The notes beneath the pieces were generated by a model that was not told the origin of the DNA, did not search any database, and worked only from the letters and a program-made list of their open reading frames with translations. Of a DNA stretch of 64,000 nucleotides, positions 53,403 through 61,754 are shown piece after piece. Source of the DNA: Paenibacillus_E sp042676385. Lineage in GTDB: Bacteria > Bacillota > Bacilli > Paenibacillales > NBRC-103111. The position numbers and the translations under genes are program-made. Where the stretch lies: assembly GCF_042676385.1 (NCBI RefSeq), contig NZ_JBHTHA010000033.1:1-64000 (forward strand), written 5' to 3'. Position 1 is the first letter of the stretch; every line of letters begins with the position of its first letter.

Positions 53403-54505
53403 GACCTTACCTTCTTTCGTTTTCTTGCTGCGACAAAGCATAAGAGACCGACCAGTCCAATCTCGCTCAAAAACCGGATGATTTCCAAATAACCTGCAAT
53501 TATAGTCTCCATTTTTTCTTTAACTAAAAGCTGATAGACAACCGTCAACAAACCGAAGATGCCGCATAGGCACCAGCTCAAAACCGGGGTTTCCACCCGA
53601 TCGAGATTGGGCTTTTTGGAAGATAAACAGCCTTTGAACGCCTCTGCCCCGACATGCCAAATAACGGACACGAATACAAACGAAAGCAGTATATACACCA
53701 GAACGAAAAGATACACAACCCGCTCGAAGAAACCGTACTTCATGCGTAAAGAATCCGCAGTGGATACCCAAACATGGAGGTATTCCCCCACACCTACGGT
53801 TCCATGGAAGCCGATCGGAATAAAGAAAGTGGTGGCCAGCGTTAAATAACTCATGATCGGTAAAATCCATCGATAACGAAACTCCTCCTCTTGTTTGAAA
53901 TTCCGGTTAAAAATGCAAAAATTGAGGTAGCCCATCAATATAATTGATGTGGAAGACAGCGCCGTCATAGATGGCGGGCGACCGACATAATTCGCGACGG
54001 TTCGAATGGCGTCCCAGTCCAGCAGCCTGCTGCCATATGCTTTGGCAAGCATAAAAAACAACACTGGAAGAGTCAGTATCATGGCGATCTCTTGGCCAAA
54101 TAACAAAGTGCGGGTGGGACGGGATGCGGCCCAAACGCAAATGAGAACATAAAAGAGGACGAGGAACGTTATCTTGATCTCAGGATTAAAGAAGCGGGCT
54201 ATAATGATCGAAATCGTATTCACGATCGCGACTCCAAGGCTAAACCAAAACAGAACGAAATAGAGCAGCACGGGCTTCCAAATCCACGTGGGCAGCGACT
54301 CCTGAAAAATTTCGGGTAATCCCTTCCCGGGGAACTTGCGGATCGCTGCTGAGAACAGATAAGCAAGCAACGAGCCAATCGCTCCTCCCAGTATCAAAGC
54401 CATGACGGCCCCGTTGAACCGGTCTTCTATGAGGAAGTGGGGCACATAAAAGAACAGGTTCATCAACATGCTCATAGCCACGTTATAGTAAAAATAGCGG
54501 TTTAT
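53399..54505 (-). CDS. Spore germination protein, GerB family (APC-like permease)
   Basis: A membrane protein of about 368 residues with around ten hydrophobic segments and the GerB blocks GLPEIFQESLPTWIWKP and LLDWDAIRTVANY. The translated N-terminus from 54505 (INRYFYYNVAMSMLMNLFFY) matches the family, but its first codon is ATA, overlapping the gerA stop as ATAA, 10 bases after AAGGGAGG. The first conventional start is GTG at 54481, which lacks a ribosome site and would remove eight family-typical residues. It forms the A-B-C germinant receptor in the inner spore membrane and may sense the germinant. Confidence 0.87.
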   Translation of the reverse strand: MNRYFYYNVAMSMLMNLFFYVPHFLIEDRFNGAVMALILGGAIGSLLAYLFSAAIRKFPGKGLPEIFQESLPTWIWKPVLLYFVLFWFSLGVAIVNTISIIIARFFNPEIKITFLVLFYVLICVWAASRPTRTLLFGQEIAMILTLPVLFFMLAKAYGSRLLDWDAIRTVANYVGRPPSMTALSSTSIILMGYLNFCIFNRNFKQEEEFRYRWILPIMSYLTLATTFFIPIGFHGTVGVGEYLHVWVSTADSLRMKYGFFERVVYLFVLVYILLSFVFVSVIWHVGAEAFKGCLSSKKPNLDRVETPVLSWCLCGIFGLLTVVYQLLVKEKMETIIAGYLEIIRFLSEIGLVGLLCFVAARKRKKVRS

Positions 54506-55860
54506 GACACTTTCCCTCCCTTTTTCATCCCGCTGGAAGAGCGTTCATTAGCGAATATGCGGAAATAGGGCTGCTCGAAACTGCGCAGATTTGCAAGCCA
54601 GATGAGGAGAACAAAAAAACCGCCGGCCAAACCCGTCACCCCGAATAAACTCGCCAGAACAATCAAGGGGTAGCGGATCACCCTAATGGTATAGAACATT
54701 GGATTCACGGGAATCAAAAAGCTGGAAATCGCGACAAGCGAGACTACGATAATCAGGACACTGCTAACGAGACCTGCCTGCTGCGCGGCTTGTCCGAGAA
54801 TCAACCCTCCCACAGTTGCCGCGGTGGAGCCGATATATTTAGGCAGACGTATACTGGCTTCCGTAAGGGCTTCTATCATGAATGACATGATTAGGACTTC
54901 CATATAAGAAGGATACGGGACGGCGGCCCGGCTGCCGGCAATGGAAAGAGAAAGCTGTACACGGAACATTTCCGGATTGAAGGATACGGCAGCAATGTAG
55001 ATGGCTGGCAGAAACAGAGTGAAGAAAACGGACAAATATCTCAAAAAAGCGGAACAACGGTTAATCCAATAATTCGTGTAAACATCGTCCATAGCCGATA
55101 CAAAATCGTAAAAAACCGCTGGACCGATCATGGCGAACGGGGTTCCCTGAACCAAAAATACGATCTTTCCCTGAGACAGGTTGAACACGGCGCGGTCCGG
55201 TCTATCGGTATGAAGCATGGTTGGGAACAAGGAATACTTTTGGCGATTCAGCAGTAAATACAACTGATTAGAGGCCTGTATAACCGTGGCATCCAATTCT
55301 TTGAGTCTTTCCTTCACATGGCTAAGGGCGGACTGGTTCACTACAGCCGAGTCATATAGTAAGGCAATCTTTGTTTGTGTCATTGTTCCCGCGGTAAAGT
55401 TCTCAACGATCAGATTGACGGATGGATATCTTTGGCGGATGATGCTGATATTGGTTTCATTATCTTCACATAATGCATTCTGGGGCCCGTACAGCGTTCC
55501 TTCCACTTGGGACGGGACTGGCTGATTACCAAGATCTTTCACCGCTTTAAACGCCAGGATCTGCTCTTCCATGAAGATTAAGGCGTATCCCTCGTAGAGC
55601 ATTTTCAGCAGGCTTCCCGTATCGGATGGTTCGACTGTTTCGGCCAAATCCTTCATATAGATTGCAAATTCGGCAATATTCTTATTTTTGGCAAAAGGAA
55701 CCCGAATGAATGCGTACAATTTGCTCGGATCGCAAAGGGAAACGTTATATAGCAGGTGAAGAGTCCCGTCCTCTTTTTGCAGCTGCAGGTTCTGATTGTC
55801 ATCCGAAGCCGATAAAATACCGATTAACGCTTCGAGCAAGCTGTCGATTCGTTCACTCAT
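54502..55860 (-). CDS. Spore germination protein, GerA family
   Basis: A 452-residue A subunit of a spore germinant receptor. A soluble N-terminal region (about residues 1-250, with LVQGTPFAMIGPAVFYDF near its end) precedes about five membrane helices, with the GerA blocks YISVFFTLFLPAIYIA-like (FFTLFLPAIYIA) and PYPSYMEVLIMSFMIEALTE-type (MEVLIMSFMIEALTEAS). ATG at 55860 follows GAGGAGTT on the minus strand. First gene of the gerA-gerB-gerC operon. Forespore expression (sigma-G) is expected from family knowledge; I could not define its promoter. The germinant is unknown. Confidence 0.9.
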   Translation of the reverse strand: MSERIDSLLEALIGILSASDDNQNLQLQKEDGTLHLLYNVSLCDPSKLYAFIRVPFAKNKNIAEFAIYMKDLAETVEPSDTGSLLKMLYEGYALIFMEEQILAFKAVKDLGNQPVPSQVEGTLYGPQNALCEDNETNISIIRQRYPSVNLIVENFTAGTMTQTKIALLYDSAVVNQSALSHVKERLKELDATVIQASNQLYLLLNRQKYSLFPTMLHTDRPDRAVFNLSQGKIVFLVQGTPFAMIGPAVFYDFVSAMDDVYTNYWINRCSAFLRYLSVFFTLFLPAIYIAAVSFNPEMFRVQLSLSIAGSRAAVPYPSYMEVLIMSFMIEALTEASIRLPKYIGSTAATVGGLILGQAAQQAGLVSSVLIIVVSLVAISSFLIPVNPMFYTIRVIRYPLIVLASLFGVTGLAGGFFVLLIWLANLRSFEQPYFRIFANERSSSGMKKGGKVS

Positions 55861-56029
55861 TGCTATAACTCCTCAAACCAATTTACAGGTTATCGTGCCC
55901 AGATATGGAAAAAAGAAACCGTGGAGCGAGACTACTGACGATGCTTTTAGCATCTACAACTTTTACAACCACTTTATGGTAAAATAGAGCAGCATAGCTA
56001 TAGGATTTGTAATAGGGAGAGTGCAATCA

Positions 56030-57295
56030 ATGGAACAGACCTTTTTTGTTAATAACCGTCAAAAGTTGATTCAAGGTTTGGCTGACGATTCGATTGCCGT
56101 TTTGTTTGCTGGGGAAGCTCCCCATAAATCAGCGGACGCGAATTATCCGTTTAAGCCGAACCGCCATTATTATTACCTAACTGGACTGACCAAACCGGGC
56201 TCAATCCTGGTCATTACCAAGCGCGGCACCCAAGTCGAAGAGACGCTGTTTATTGAAAAAGTTGAACCGGTATTGGAAAAATGGACCGGTAAGATGATGA
56301 CCGCGGACGAAGCTAAAGGGATTACCGGCATCGAGAAGGTGCAAGATCGCGATGCCTTTGAACGCTTCTTCCAAACGGCCGTAACGAACTATGACTGCAA
56401 AACCGTGTACTTCGACCTCGAACGACGCGGGTTCCATGACCTGCCGGGCCGGGAGGAACTGTTTGCACGCAAAATACGGGAGCAATATCCGGCACTTGTC
56501 GTGCAGAATCTGTACCGACTCATTGCCCACATGCGACTGTTCAAGTCACAAGATGAGATCGTCAAGATGAAGCGCGCCATCGAAATCACGAAGGAAGGCA
56601 TCGAGAGAATGGTGTCTCACATGCGTCCAGGCGTCAATGAGGCGGAGCTGGAAGCACACTTTACGTACAACTTGCGAACTTCCGGTGCGAAACATTATGC
56701 CTTTGAGCCGATTGTGGCGGGCGGTGCCCGTGCGACGGTTCTTCACTACGAAGAAAACGACCACGATGTTCAAGAAGGCGAACTGGTGCTTGTCGACATC
56801 GGCGCGGAATACGATCAATACAATGCCGACATCACCCGCACGTTCCCGGTTGGCGGCACGTTCAGCGAGCGTCAGAAAGCGATATATAACCTCGTGCTGA
56901 AGGCTGAACTTGAAGTCATCAAGGCGATCAAACCGGGTGTTCCGTTCACCAAGCTGAATGAGATCACTAAGCAAGTATTGGCCGAAGGGTGCAAGGAGCT
57001 TGGCGTGATCGAGAACGATGAAGAGCTGAGCAACGTCTACTACCATGGGGTTAGCCACAGCCTTGGCCTTGACACGCACGATGTCGGCGACTACCGAGGG
57101 CTGGATTTGCAACCGGGTATGGTGCTGACTGTGGAGCCAGGCTTGTACATCTCCGAAGAAGGCATCGGCGTCCGCATTGAGGATGACGTACTCGTTACGG
57201 CAGACGGTTGTGAGGTACTCTCCAAAGATATCTTAAAGACAGTCGACGAGATCGAAGCCTTCATGGCCAAAGCAAAAACGACAAAGTCACTGTGA
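56030..57295 (+). CDS. Xaa-Pro aminopeptidase (M24B)
   Basis: A 421-residue aminopeptidase P. The N-terminal creatinase-like domain has FKPNRHYYYLTG. The catalytic pita-bread domain has the dinuclear metal ligands: Asp in VDIGAEYDQYNADITRTFP (two), His in HGVSHSLGLDTHD, Glu in TVEPGLYI and Glu in VRIEDDVLVT. The ATG at 56030 is preceded by GGGAGAG; ATG-like codons at 56021 lie too near that site. It removes an N-terminal residue before proline in the cytosol. A nested-hairpin terminator follows, so it is a single-gene unit divergent from the ger operon. Confidence 0.92.
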   Translation: MEQTFFVNNRQKLIQGLADDSIAVLFAGEAPHKSADANYPFKPNRHYYYLTGLTKPGSILVITKRGTQVEETLFIEKVEPVLEKWTGKMMTADEAKGITGIEKVQDRDAFERFFQTAVTNYDCKTVYFDLERRGFHDLPGREELFARKIREQYPALVVQNLYRLIAHMRLFKSQDEIVKMKRAIEITKEGIERMVSHMRPGVNEAELEAHFTYNLRTSGAKHYAFEPIVAGGARATVLHYEENDHDVQEGELVLVDIGAEYDQYNADITRTFPVGGTFSERQKAIYNLVLKAELEVIKAIKPGVPFTKLNEITKQVLAEGCKELGVIENDEELSNVYYHGVSHSLGLDTHDVGDYRGLDLQPGMVLTVEPGLYISEEGIGVRIEDDVLVTADGCEVLSKDILKTVDEIEAFMAKAKTTKSL

Positions 57296-57302
57296 GATAA
57301 AT

Positions 57303-57356
57303 AAACAGTCCTTGTTGCTTGAGGGAGAGCTCTCCCATGGACAAGGTCTGTTTTTT
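57303..57356 (+). terminator. Terminator with nested hairpin after the aminopeptidase gene
   Basis: An outer stem of AACAG-CCTTGT with ACAAGG-CTGTT (one mismatch) encloses the perfect palindrome GGGAGAGCTCTCCC (57323-57336); six T residues follow at 57351-57356. Confidence 0.85.
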
Positions 57357-57385
57357 GCTTTTTGGACAAAATATGAAATAAAGTC

Positions 57386-57425
57386 ACATTGTTGATTTTA
57401 CAAATGTTTATTTCCGTGTTACCAT
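57386..57425 (+). promoter_or_regulatory. Promoter and possible operator of the deo operon
   Basis: TTTACA (57397-57402) and TACCAT (57420-57425) are 17 bases apart and lie about 40 bases before deoC. The imperfect inverted repeat ACATTGT (57386-57392) with ACAAATGT (57400-57407) covers the -35 box and could bind a DeoR-type repressor; no deoR gene is in the window. Confidence 0.45.
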
Positions 57426-57467
57426 AAGCATGTAAGAAGGATCGTATTTAAGGAAGGTGAAATGAGC

Positions 57468-58136
57468 ATGATAAATTTGTCTGGAATGATTGATCATACG
57501 CTTTTACGTGCGGATGCAACAAAAGCTGAGATCACCAAACTAACGGACGAAGCGAAGAAATATGAATTTGCATCTGTTTGTGTGAATCCAACCTGGGTAC
57601 GCTACGCGGCAGAACAGTTGGCTGACAGTCGTGTAAAAGTTTGTACGGTAATCGGATTCCCGCTTGGGGCTGCGACTTCCGAAACTAAAGCCTTTGAAAC
57701 TGGCAACGCGATTGCGAACGGCGCCACGGAGGTGGATATGGTTATTAACATCGCTGCCTTAAAGGACGGCGATCATGCATATGTAGAAACAGATATCCGC
57801 TCGGTCGTTGATGCGGCTGCAGGTAAGGCGCTTGTGAAAGTAATCATTGAAACGTGTCTCTTATCGAAAGAAGAAAAAGTCCTCGCTTGTCAACTTGCTG
57901 CTAAAGCCGGGGCTGACTTTGTCAAAACTTCGACAGGCTTCTCTAGTGGCGGAGCAACTGCCGAAGATATAGCCCTTATGCGTTCAACGGTAGGAGAAAC
58001 AATGGGTGTCAAAGCTTCTGGAGGGATCCGTAATTTGGAAGATATGAAAAAAATGATTGCGGCAGGCGCATCCAGAATTGGCGCTAGTTCCGGAGTGAAA
58101 ATTATGGAAGGCGAAGTATCGACATCTTCGTATTAA
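57468..58136 (+). CDS. deoC: Deoxyribose-phosphate aldolase
   Basis: A 222-residue class I aldolase that cleaves 2-deoxyribose-5-phosphate to acetaldehyde and glyceraldehyde-3-phosphate. The opening MIDHTLLRAD, the Schiff-base lysine in DFVKTSTGFS and the second lysine in GVKASGGIRN are intact. I choose ATG at 57468, which lies 8 bases from AAGGTG; the ATG at 57462 is too close. First gene of a deoxynucleoside salvage operon with transporter and two phosphorylases. A hairpin (58151-58169) follows and may lower downstream expression. Confidence 0.95.
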   Translation: MINLSGMIDHTLLRADATKAEITKLTDEAKKYEFASVCVNPTWVRYAAEQLADSRVKVCTVIGFPLGAATSETKAFETGNAIANGATEVDMVINIAALKDGDHAYVETDIRSVVDAAAGKALVKVIIETCLLSKEEKVLACQLAAKAGADFVKTSTGFSSGGATAEDIALMRSTVGETMGVKASGGIRNLEDMKKMIAAGASRIGASSGVKIMEGEVSTSSY

Positions 58137-58150
58137 TCTGATTTCCTGTG

Positions 58151-58175
58151 CTGCTCCTTTATGGAGCAGACTTTG
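58151..58175 (+). terminator. Intra-operon hairpin between deoC and nupC
   Basis: CTGCTCC (58151-58157), loop TTTAT, GGAGCAG (58163-58169), then ACTTTGTT. The short T-run suggests a weak terminator or RNA-processing site. Confidence 0.6.
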
Positions 58176-58209
58176 TTCTAAGGAAAATGCTTTCTATTTG
58201 TAAGAGTCA

Positions 58210-58223
58210 TGAAAGCGTTTTAT
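58210..58223 (+). promoter_or_regulatory. Possible cre site (CcpA)
   Basis: TGAAAGCGTTTTAT fits the catabolite-responsive element consensus TGWAARCGYTWWCA at 12 of 14 positions, 47 bases before nupC. It would fit glucose repression of nucleoside use, as known for Bacillus subtilis. Confidence 0.4.
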
Positions 58224-58269
58224 AGTTATGAAGCAAACCTTAACAATCTAACTTCCGGGAGAGCACACC

Positions 58270-59448
58270 ATGAGATATTTAATAGCTTTGTTGGGTATAC
58301 TTGTCGTTTTTTGCCTCACGTATCTCGTCAGTAACGATAAACGAAATATTCGCTATAGACCGCTAATTGTTATGATCGTCCTGCAGGCCATTTTAGCTTT
58401 TGTTTTGCTAAATACGTTCGCGGGAGCTTTGCTGATCAAAAGCTTTTCAACCGTTTTCGAGAAGTTGTTGACATTCGCCGGAGAAGGAATCAACTTTGTA
58501 TTCGGCGGGATAGCCAATCAAGGACAAGCCCCGTTTTTTATCAATGTGTTATTGCCGATCGTGTTTATTTCAGCGCTTATCGGGATTTTGCAATACACAA
58601 GAATTTTGCCGTTTATTATTAAATATATTGGTCTTATTTTGAGCAAAGTGAACGGCATGGGAAAATTAGAATCGTATAATGCGGTGGCTTCCGCTATTTT
58701 GGGACAATCTGAGGTCTTCATTTCCGTTAAAAAACAAATAGGTCAACTTCCGCAGCAGCGGCTCTACACCTTATGCGCATCTGCTATGTCAACGGTATCG
58801 ATGTCGATTGTCGGGGCGTATATGACCATGATCGAACCCAAGTATGTGGTGACGGCTCTTGTCCTCAATTTGTTCGGGGGCTTCATTATTGCTTCGATCC
58901 TGAATCCCTATACGGTTAATAAAGAAGAAGATATTTTGGTCGTACAGGAAGAAGAGAAACAGTCATTCTTTGAGATGCTGGGCGAATATATTATGGACGG
59001 GTTCAAAGTGGCCATTGTTGTAGCTGCGATGCTGATCGGTTTCGTAGCCTTAATTGCGCTGATAAACGGGATCTTCAACGGCATTTTTGGCGTATCGTTT
59101 CAGGTATTGCTAGGTTACATTTTTGCCCCTTTCGCCTTTGTGATGGGCATTCCTTGGCACGAATCCGTTGAAGCCGGAAGTATTATGGCGACCAAGATGG
59201 TCTCCAACGAGTTTGTAGCGATGCTTGAACTTGGCAAGCATGCGGCTCTATCCGGGCGTACCATTGGCATCGTTTCGGTTTTCCTTGTCTCGTTTGCAAA
59301 TTTTTCCTCTATCGGTATTATCGCGGGCGCAGTGAAGGGGCTTCACGAAAAGCAGGGGAATGTTGTGGCCCGTTTTGGTCTGAAATTATTATACGGGGCA
59401 ACGATGGTCAGCGTTTTATCAGCTATCGTAGCCGGATTATTCATTTAA
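58270..59448 (+). CDS. nupC: Concentrative nucleoside transporter (CNT/NupC family)
   Basis: A 392-residue membrane protein with about ten hydrophobic segments. The family blocks FVFGGIANQGQAPFFIN-like (NFVFGGIANQ) , GQSEVFISVKKQI and GIPWHESVEAGSIMATKMVSNEFVA are present; the Gln/Ser/Glu of GQSEVF and the Asn/Glu of NEFVA belong to the nucleoside- and cation-binding sites. It imports nucleosides by cation symport. The ATG follows TCCGGGAGAG. It sits between deoC and the phosphorylases, as in the B. subtilis dra-nupC-pdp operon. Confidence 0.93.
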   Translation: MRYLIALLGILVVFCLTYLVSNDKRNIRYRPLIVMIVLQAILAFVLLNTFAGALLIKSFSTVFEKLLTFAGEGINFVFGGIANQGQAPFFINVLLPIVFISALIGILQYTRILPFIIKYIGLILSKVNGMGKLESYNAVASAILGQSEVFISVKKQIGQLPQQRLYTLCASAMSTVSMSIVGAYMTMIEPKYVVTALVLNLFGGFIIASILNPYTVNKEEDILVVQEEEKQSFFEMLGEYIMDGFKVAIVVAAMLIGFVALIALINGIFNGIFGVSFQVLLGYIFAPFAFVMGIPWHESVEAGSIMATKMVSNEFVAMLELGKHAALSGRTIGIVSVFLVSFANFSSIGIIAGAVKGLHEKQGNVVARFGLKLLYGATMVSVLSAIVAGLFI

Positions 59449-59479
59449 GTAAAAATAACAAAGCTAAAGGAGTAAGAGC

Positions 59480-60187
59480 ATGAGCGTTCATATCGGAGCA
59501 AAACAAGGTGAAATCGCAGAAACGATTTTATTGCCGGGGGATCCGCTTCGGGCCAAGTATATTGCTGAAACGTATTTGGAGGATGTGATTTGTTATAACC
59601 AGGTGCGGGGCATGCTTGGTTATACGGGTACGTATCAAGGGCAACGGGTGTCCGTGCAAGGCTCTGGCATGGGGATTCCTTCGATCAGCATTTATGTAAA
59701 TGAATTGATTCGGGAATATGGAGTGAAAAATCTGGTTCGCGTGGGCACTTGCGGGGCTATGCAGGAACATGTCCATGTTCGCGAAGTGATTTTGGCGCAG
59801 GCGGCTTGTACGGATTCCAGTATGAACCGTCATGTCTTTGCCGATTATGATTTCTCGCCAATCGCCAGCTTTTCGCTGTTAAAAGCAGCTTATGAACGCG
59901 GAGCTTCCAAAGGCTTGAAGATGCACGTGGGTAATATCTTCAGTTCGGATATGTTTTACCGCGATGACAAGTCGGTTGTACAAAAAATGATGGACCACGG
60001 GGTTTTAGCGGTAGAAATGGAAACAACCGCTCTGTATACGTTAGCGGCGAAATATGGCGTCAACGCTTTGACCATTTTAACGGTGAGTGATCATTTGTTA
60101 ACGGGGGAAGAAACAACAGCGGAAGAACGGCAAATCACGTTCAATGACATGATGGAAGTAGCGCTCGATACCGTAACATCCCTGTAA
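59480..60187 (+). CDS. deoD: Purine-nucleoside phosphorylase, DeoD type
   Basis: A 235-residue hexameric-type phosphorylase that splits purine (deoxy)nucleosides to base and (deoxy)ribose-1-phosphate. The phosphate-site glycine loop LLPGDPLRAKYIA, the RVGTCGA block and the ribose-site VEMETTALYTLA are visible, with the catalytic Asp in TVSDHLLTGE. ATG follows AAGGAGTAAG. Its insertion between nupC and pdp differs from the B. subtilis order. No phosphopentomutase gene is in the window, so it must be encoded elsewhere. Confidence 0.94.
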   Translation: MSVHIGAKQGEIAETILLPGDPLRAKYIAETYLEDVICYNQVRGMLGYTGTYQGQRVSVQGSGMGIPSISIYVNELIREYGVKNLVRVGTCGAMQEHVHVREVILAQAACTDSSMNRHVFADYDFSPIASFSLLKAAYERGASKGLKMHVGNIFSSDMFYRDDKSVVQKMMDHGVLAVEMETTALYTLAAKYGVNALTILTVSDHLLTGEETTAEERQITFNDMMEVALDTVTSL

Positions 60188-60232
60188 TTAGGGCTTGTAT
60201 GAATATTAACGATAAATGAGGAGTTGGTTTCA

Positions 60233-61534
60233 ATGAGAATGGTCGATTTGATTGCGAAAAAGCGGGACGGTCATGAATTGACGACGGATGAAATCAATTT
60301 CATTATAAGTGGCTACACGAAAGATGAGATTCCGGATTACCAGGTTAGCGCTTTGGCTATGGCGATTTTTTTTCAAGATATGACGGAGCGGGAACGGGCC
60401 GATTTGACGATGGCCATGGTGAACTCCGGCGAAACCATTGATTTATCTGCCATTGAAGGCGTGAAGGTCGACAAGCACTCTACAGGCGGAGTAGGCGATA
60501 CGACGACGCTGGTTCTAGCTCCGCTAGTTGCCGCTCTTGATATTCCGGTTGCCAAAATGTCCGGGCGCGGGCTCGGTCATACCGGGGGAACGATCGATAA
60601 ATTGGAAGCCATTGAAGGATTCCACGTAGAGATTGATACCGATGAGTTTGTACGTCTGGTGAATAGGGATAAAATTGCGGTGGTCGGCCAGTCCGGTAAT
60701 CTTACTCCAGCAGACAAGAAGCTGTACGCACTGCGCGACGTAACAGCGACGGTAGATTCCATTCCTTTGATCGCCAGCTCGATTATGAGCAAGAAAATTG
60801 CCGCGGGTTCCGATGCGATTGTCCTTGATGTGAAAACGGGGGCCGGCGCGTTTATGAAGACGGTGGAAGATGCCAAGGAATTGGCGAGTGCTATGGTCCG
60901 CATCGGCAATAATGTCGGCCGCAAAACGATGGCGGTGATTTCCGATATGAGTCAGCCGCTTGGTTATGCCATTGGCAACGCATTGGAAGTCAAAGAAGCG
61001 ATCGATACGTTACAAGGAAAAGGGCCGAAGGATTTGGAAGAGCTTTGTCTTGCCCTGGGCCGACAAATGGTGTATTTGGCGAATAAAGCAAGCTCTCTTG
61101 AAGAAGCCGAGGACATGCTAAAAGAAGTAATAAGCAATGGCAAAGCTTTGACTAAATTCAAAGAGTTTGTTGCCAATCAAGGCGGCAACCCGGCGGTGGT
61201 GGATCATCCGGAGAAATTACCGCAAGCCGCCTATCAAATTGAAGTGCCGGCCAAAGTAGACGGGGTTGTCGCTGAAATCGTAGCCGATGAAATCGGTACC
61301 GCCGCGATGTTGTTAGGGGCAGGCCGCGCGACAAAGGAATCGATTATTGATCTTGCTGTAGGACTGATGCTGAATAAGAAAATCGGCGACCCTGTTAAAG
61401 CAGGAGAATCGCTGGTCACCATTCATTCGAATCGGGAAGATGTCCATGAAGTGATCGAAAAGATTTATGAAAATATTCGTATCGCAGACCATGCGGAGCC
61501 TCCCGTACTAATCTATGAAATCGTGACAGAGTAA
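60233..61534 (+). CDS. pdp: Pyrimidine-nucleoside phosphorylase
   Basis: A 433-residue enzyme that phosphorolyses thymidine, uridine and deoxyuridine. The family signature SGRGLGHTGGTIDKLE is complete, with the phosphate-site KVDKHSTGGVGDTT and the potassium/lysine region. The start ATG at 60233 (MRMVDLIAKK) has GAGGAGTT 6-7 bases upstream and matches the standard N-terminus; the frame stays open only three codons further. Last gene of the deo operon. Confidence 0.95.
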   Translation: MRMVDLIAKKRDGHELTTDEINFIISGYTKDEIPDYQVSALAMAIFFQDMTERERADLTMAMVNSGETIDLSAIEGVKVDKHSTGGVGDTTTLVLAPLVAALDIPVAKMSGRGLGHTGGTIDKLEAIEGFHVEIDTDEFVRLVNRDKIAVVGQSGNLTPADKKLYALRDVTATVDSIPLIASSIMSKKIAAGSDAIVLDVKTGAGAFMKTVEDAKELASAMVRIGNNVGRKTMAVISDMSQPLGYAIGNALEVKEAIDTLQGKGPKDLEELCLALGRQMVYLANKASSLEEAEDMLKEVISNGKALTKFKEFVANQGGNPAVVDHPEKLPQAAYQIEVPAKVDGVVAEIVADEIGTAAMLLGAGRATKESIIDLAVGLMLNKKIGDPVKAGESLVTIHSNREDVHEVIEKIYENIRIADHAEPPVLIYEIVTE

Positions 61535-61553
61535 CCCCAATTATTGAATCTTT

Positions 61554-61683
61554 CGCTGGCGCGCGGGAATTCCCCCGCACAGCGATGTAAAACATCGTTG
61601 CGGTCACGCTACGATGTTGATCCTACCGCTGCAACGATGGAAACCATCGTTGCAGTTCGCCTTTATACGCTGGCGCGCGGGAA
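61554..61683. repeat. Intergenic repeat element B with flanking 16-bp direct repeats and two hairpins
   Basis: CGCTGGCGCGCGGGAA occurs at 61554-61569 and again at 61668-61683. Between them lie two related hairpins: CGATGT-AAA-ACATCG (61583-61597) and GCAACGATGG-AAA-CCATCGTTGC (61631-61653). A second GATGTT echo sits at 61613-61618. It encodes nothing and fills the gap between the pdp operon and the convergent YesN gene; the second hairpin could also act as a terminator. Confidence 0.65.
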
Positions 61684-61754
61684 GGTGATGAGTTCAGCCC
61701 GGCTATTTCTTTGACCTTGTTTTACTTATTTGCACCATTTAATACGCCACCAAG

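Noticed and set aside
61554..61683. Insertion sequence remnant
   Set aside because: Direct rather than inverted flanks and no transposase fragment between them; a short repeat element is all that can be supported.
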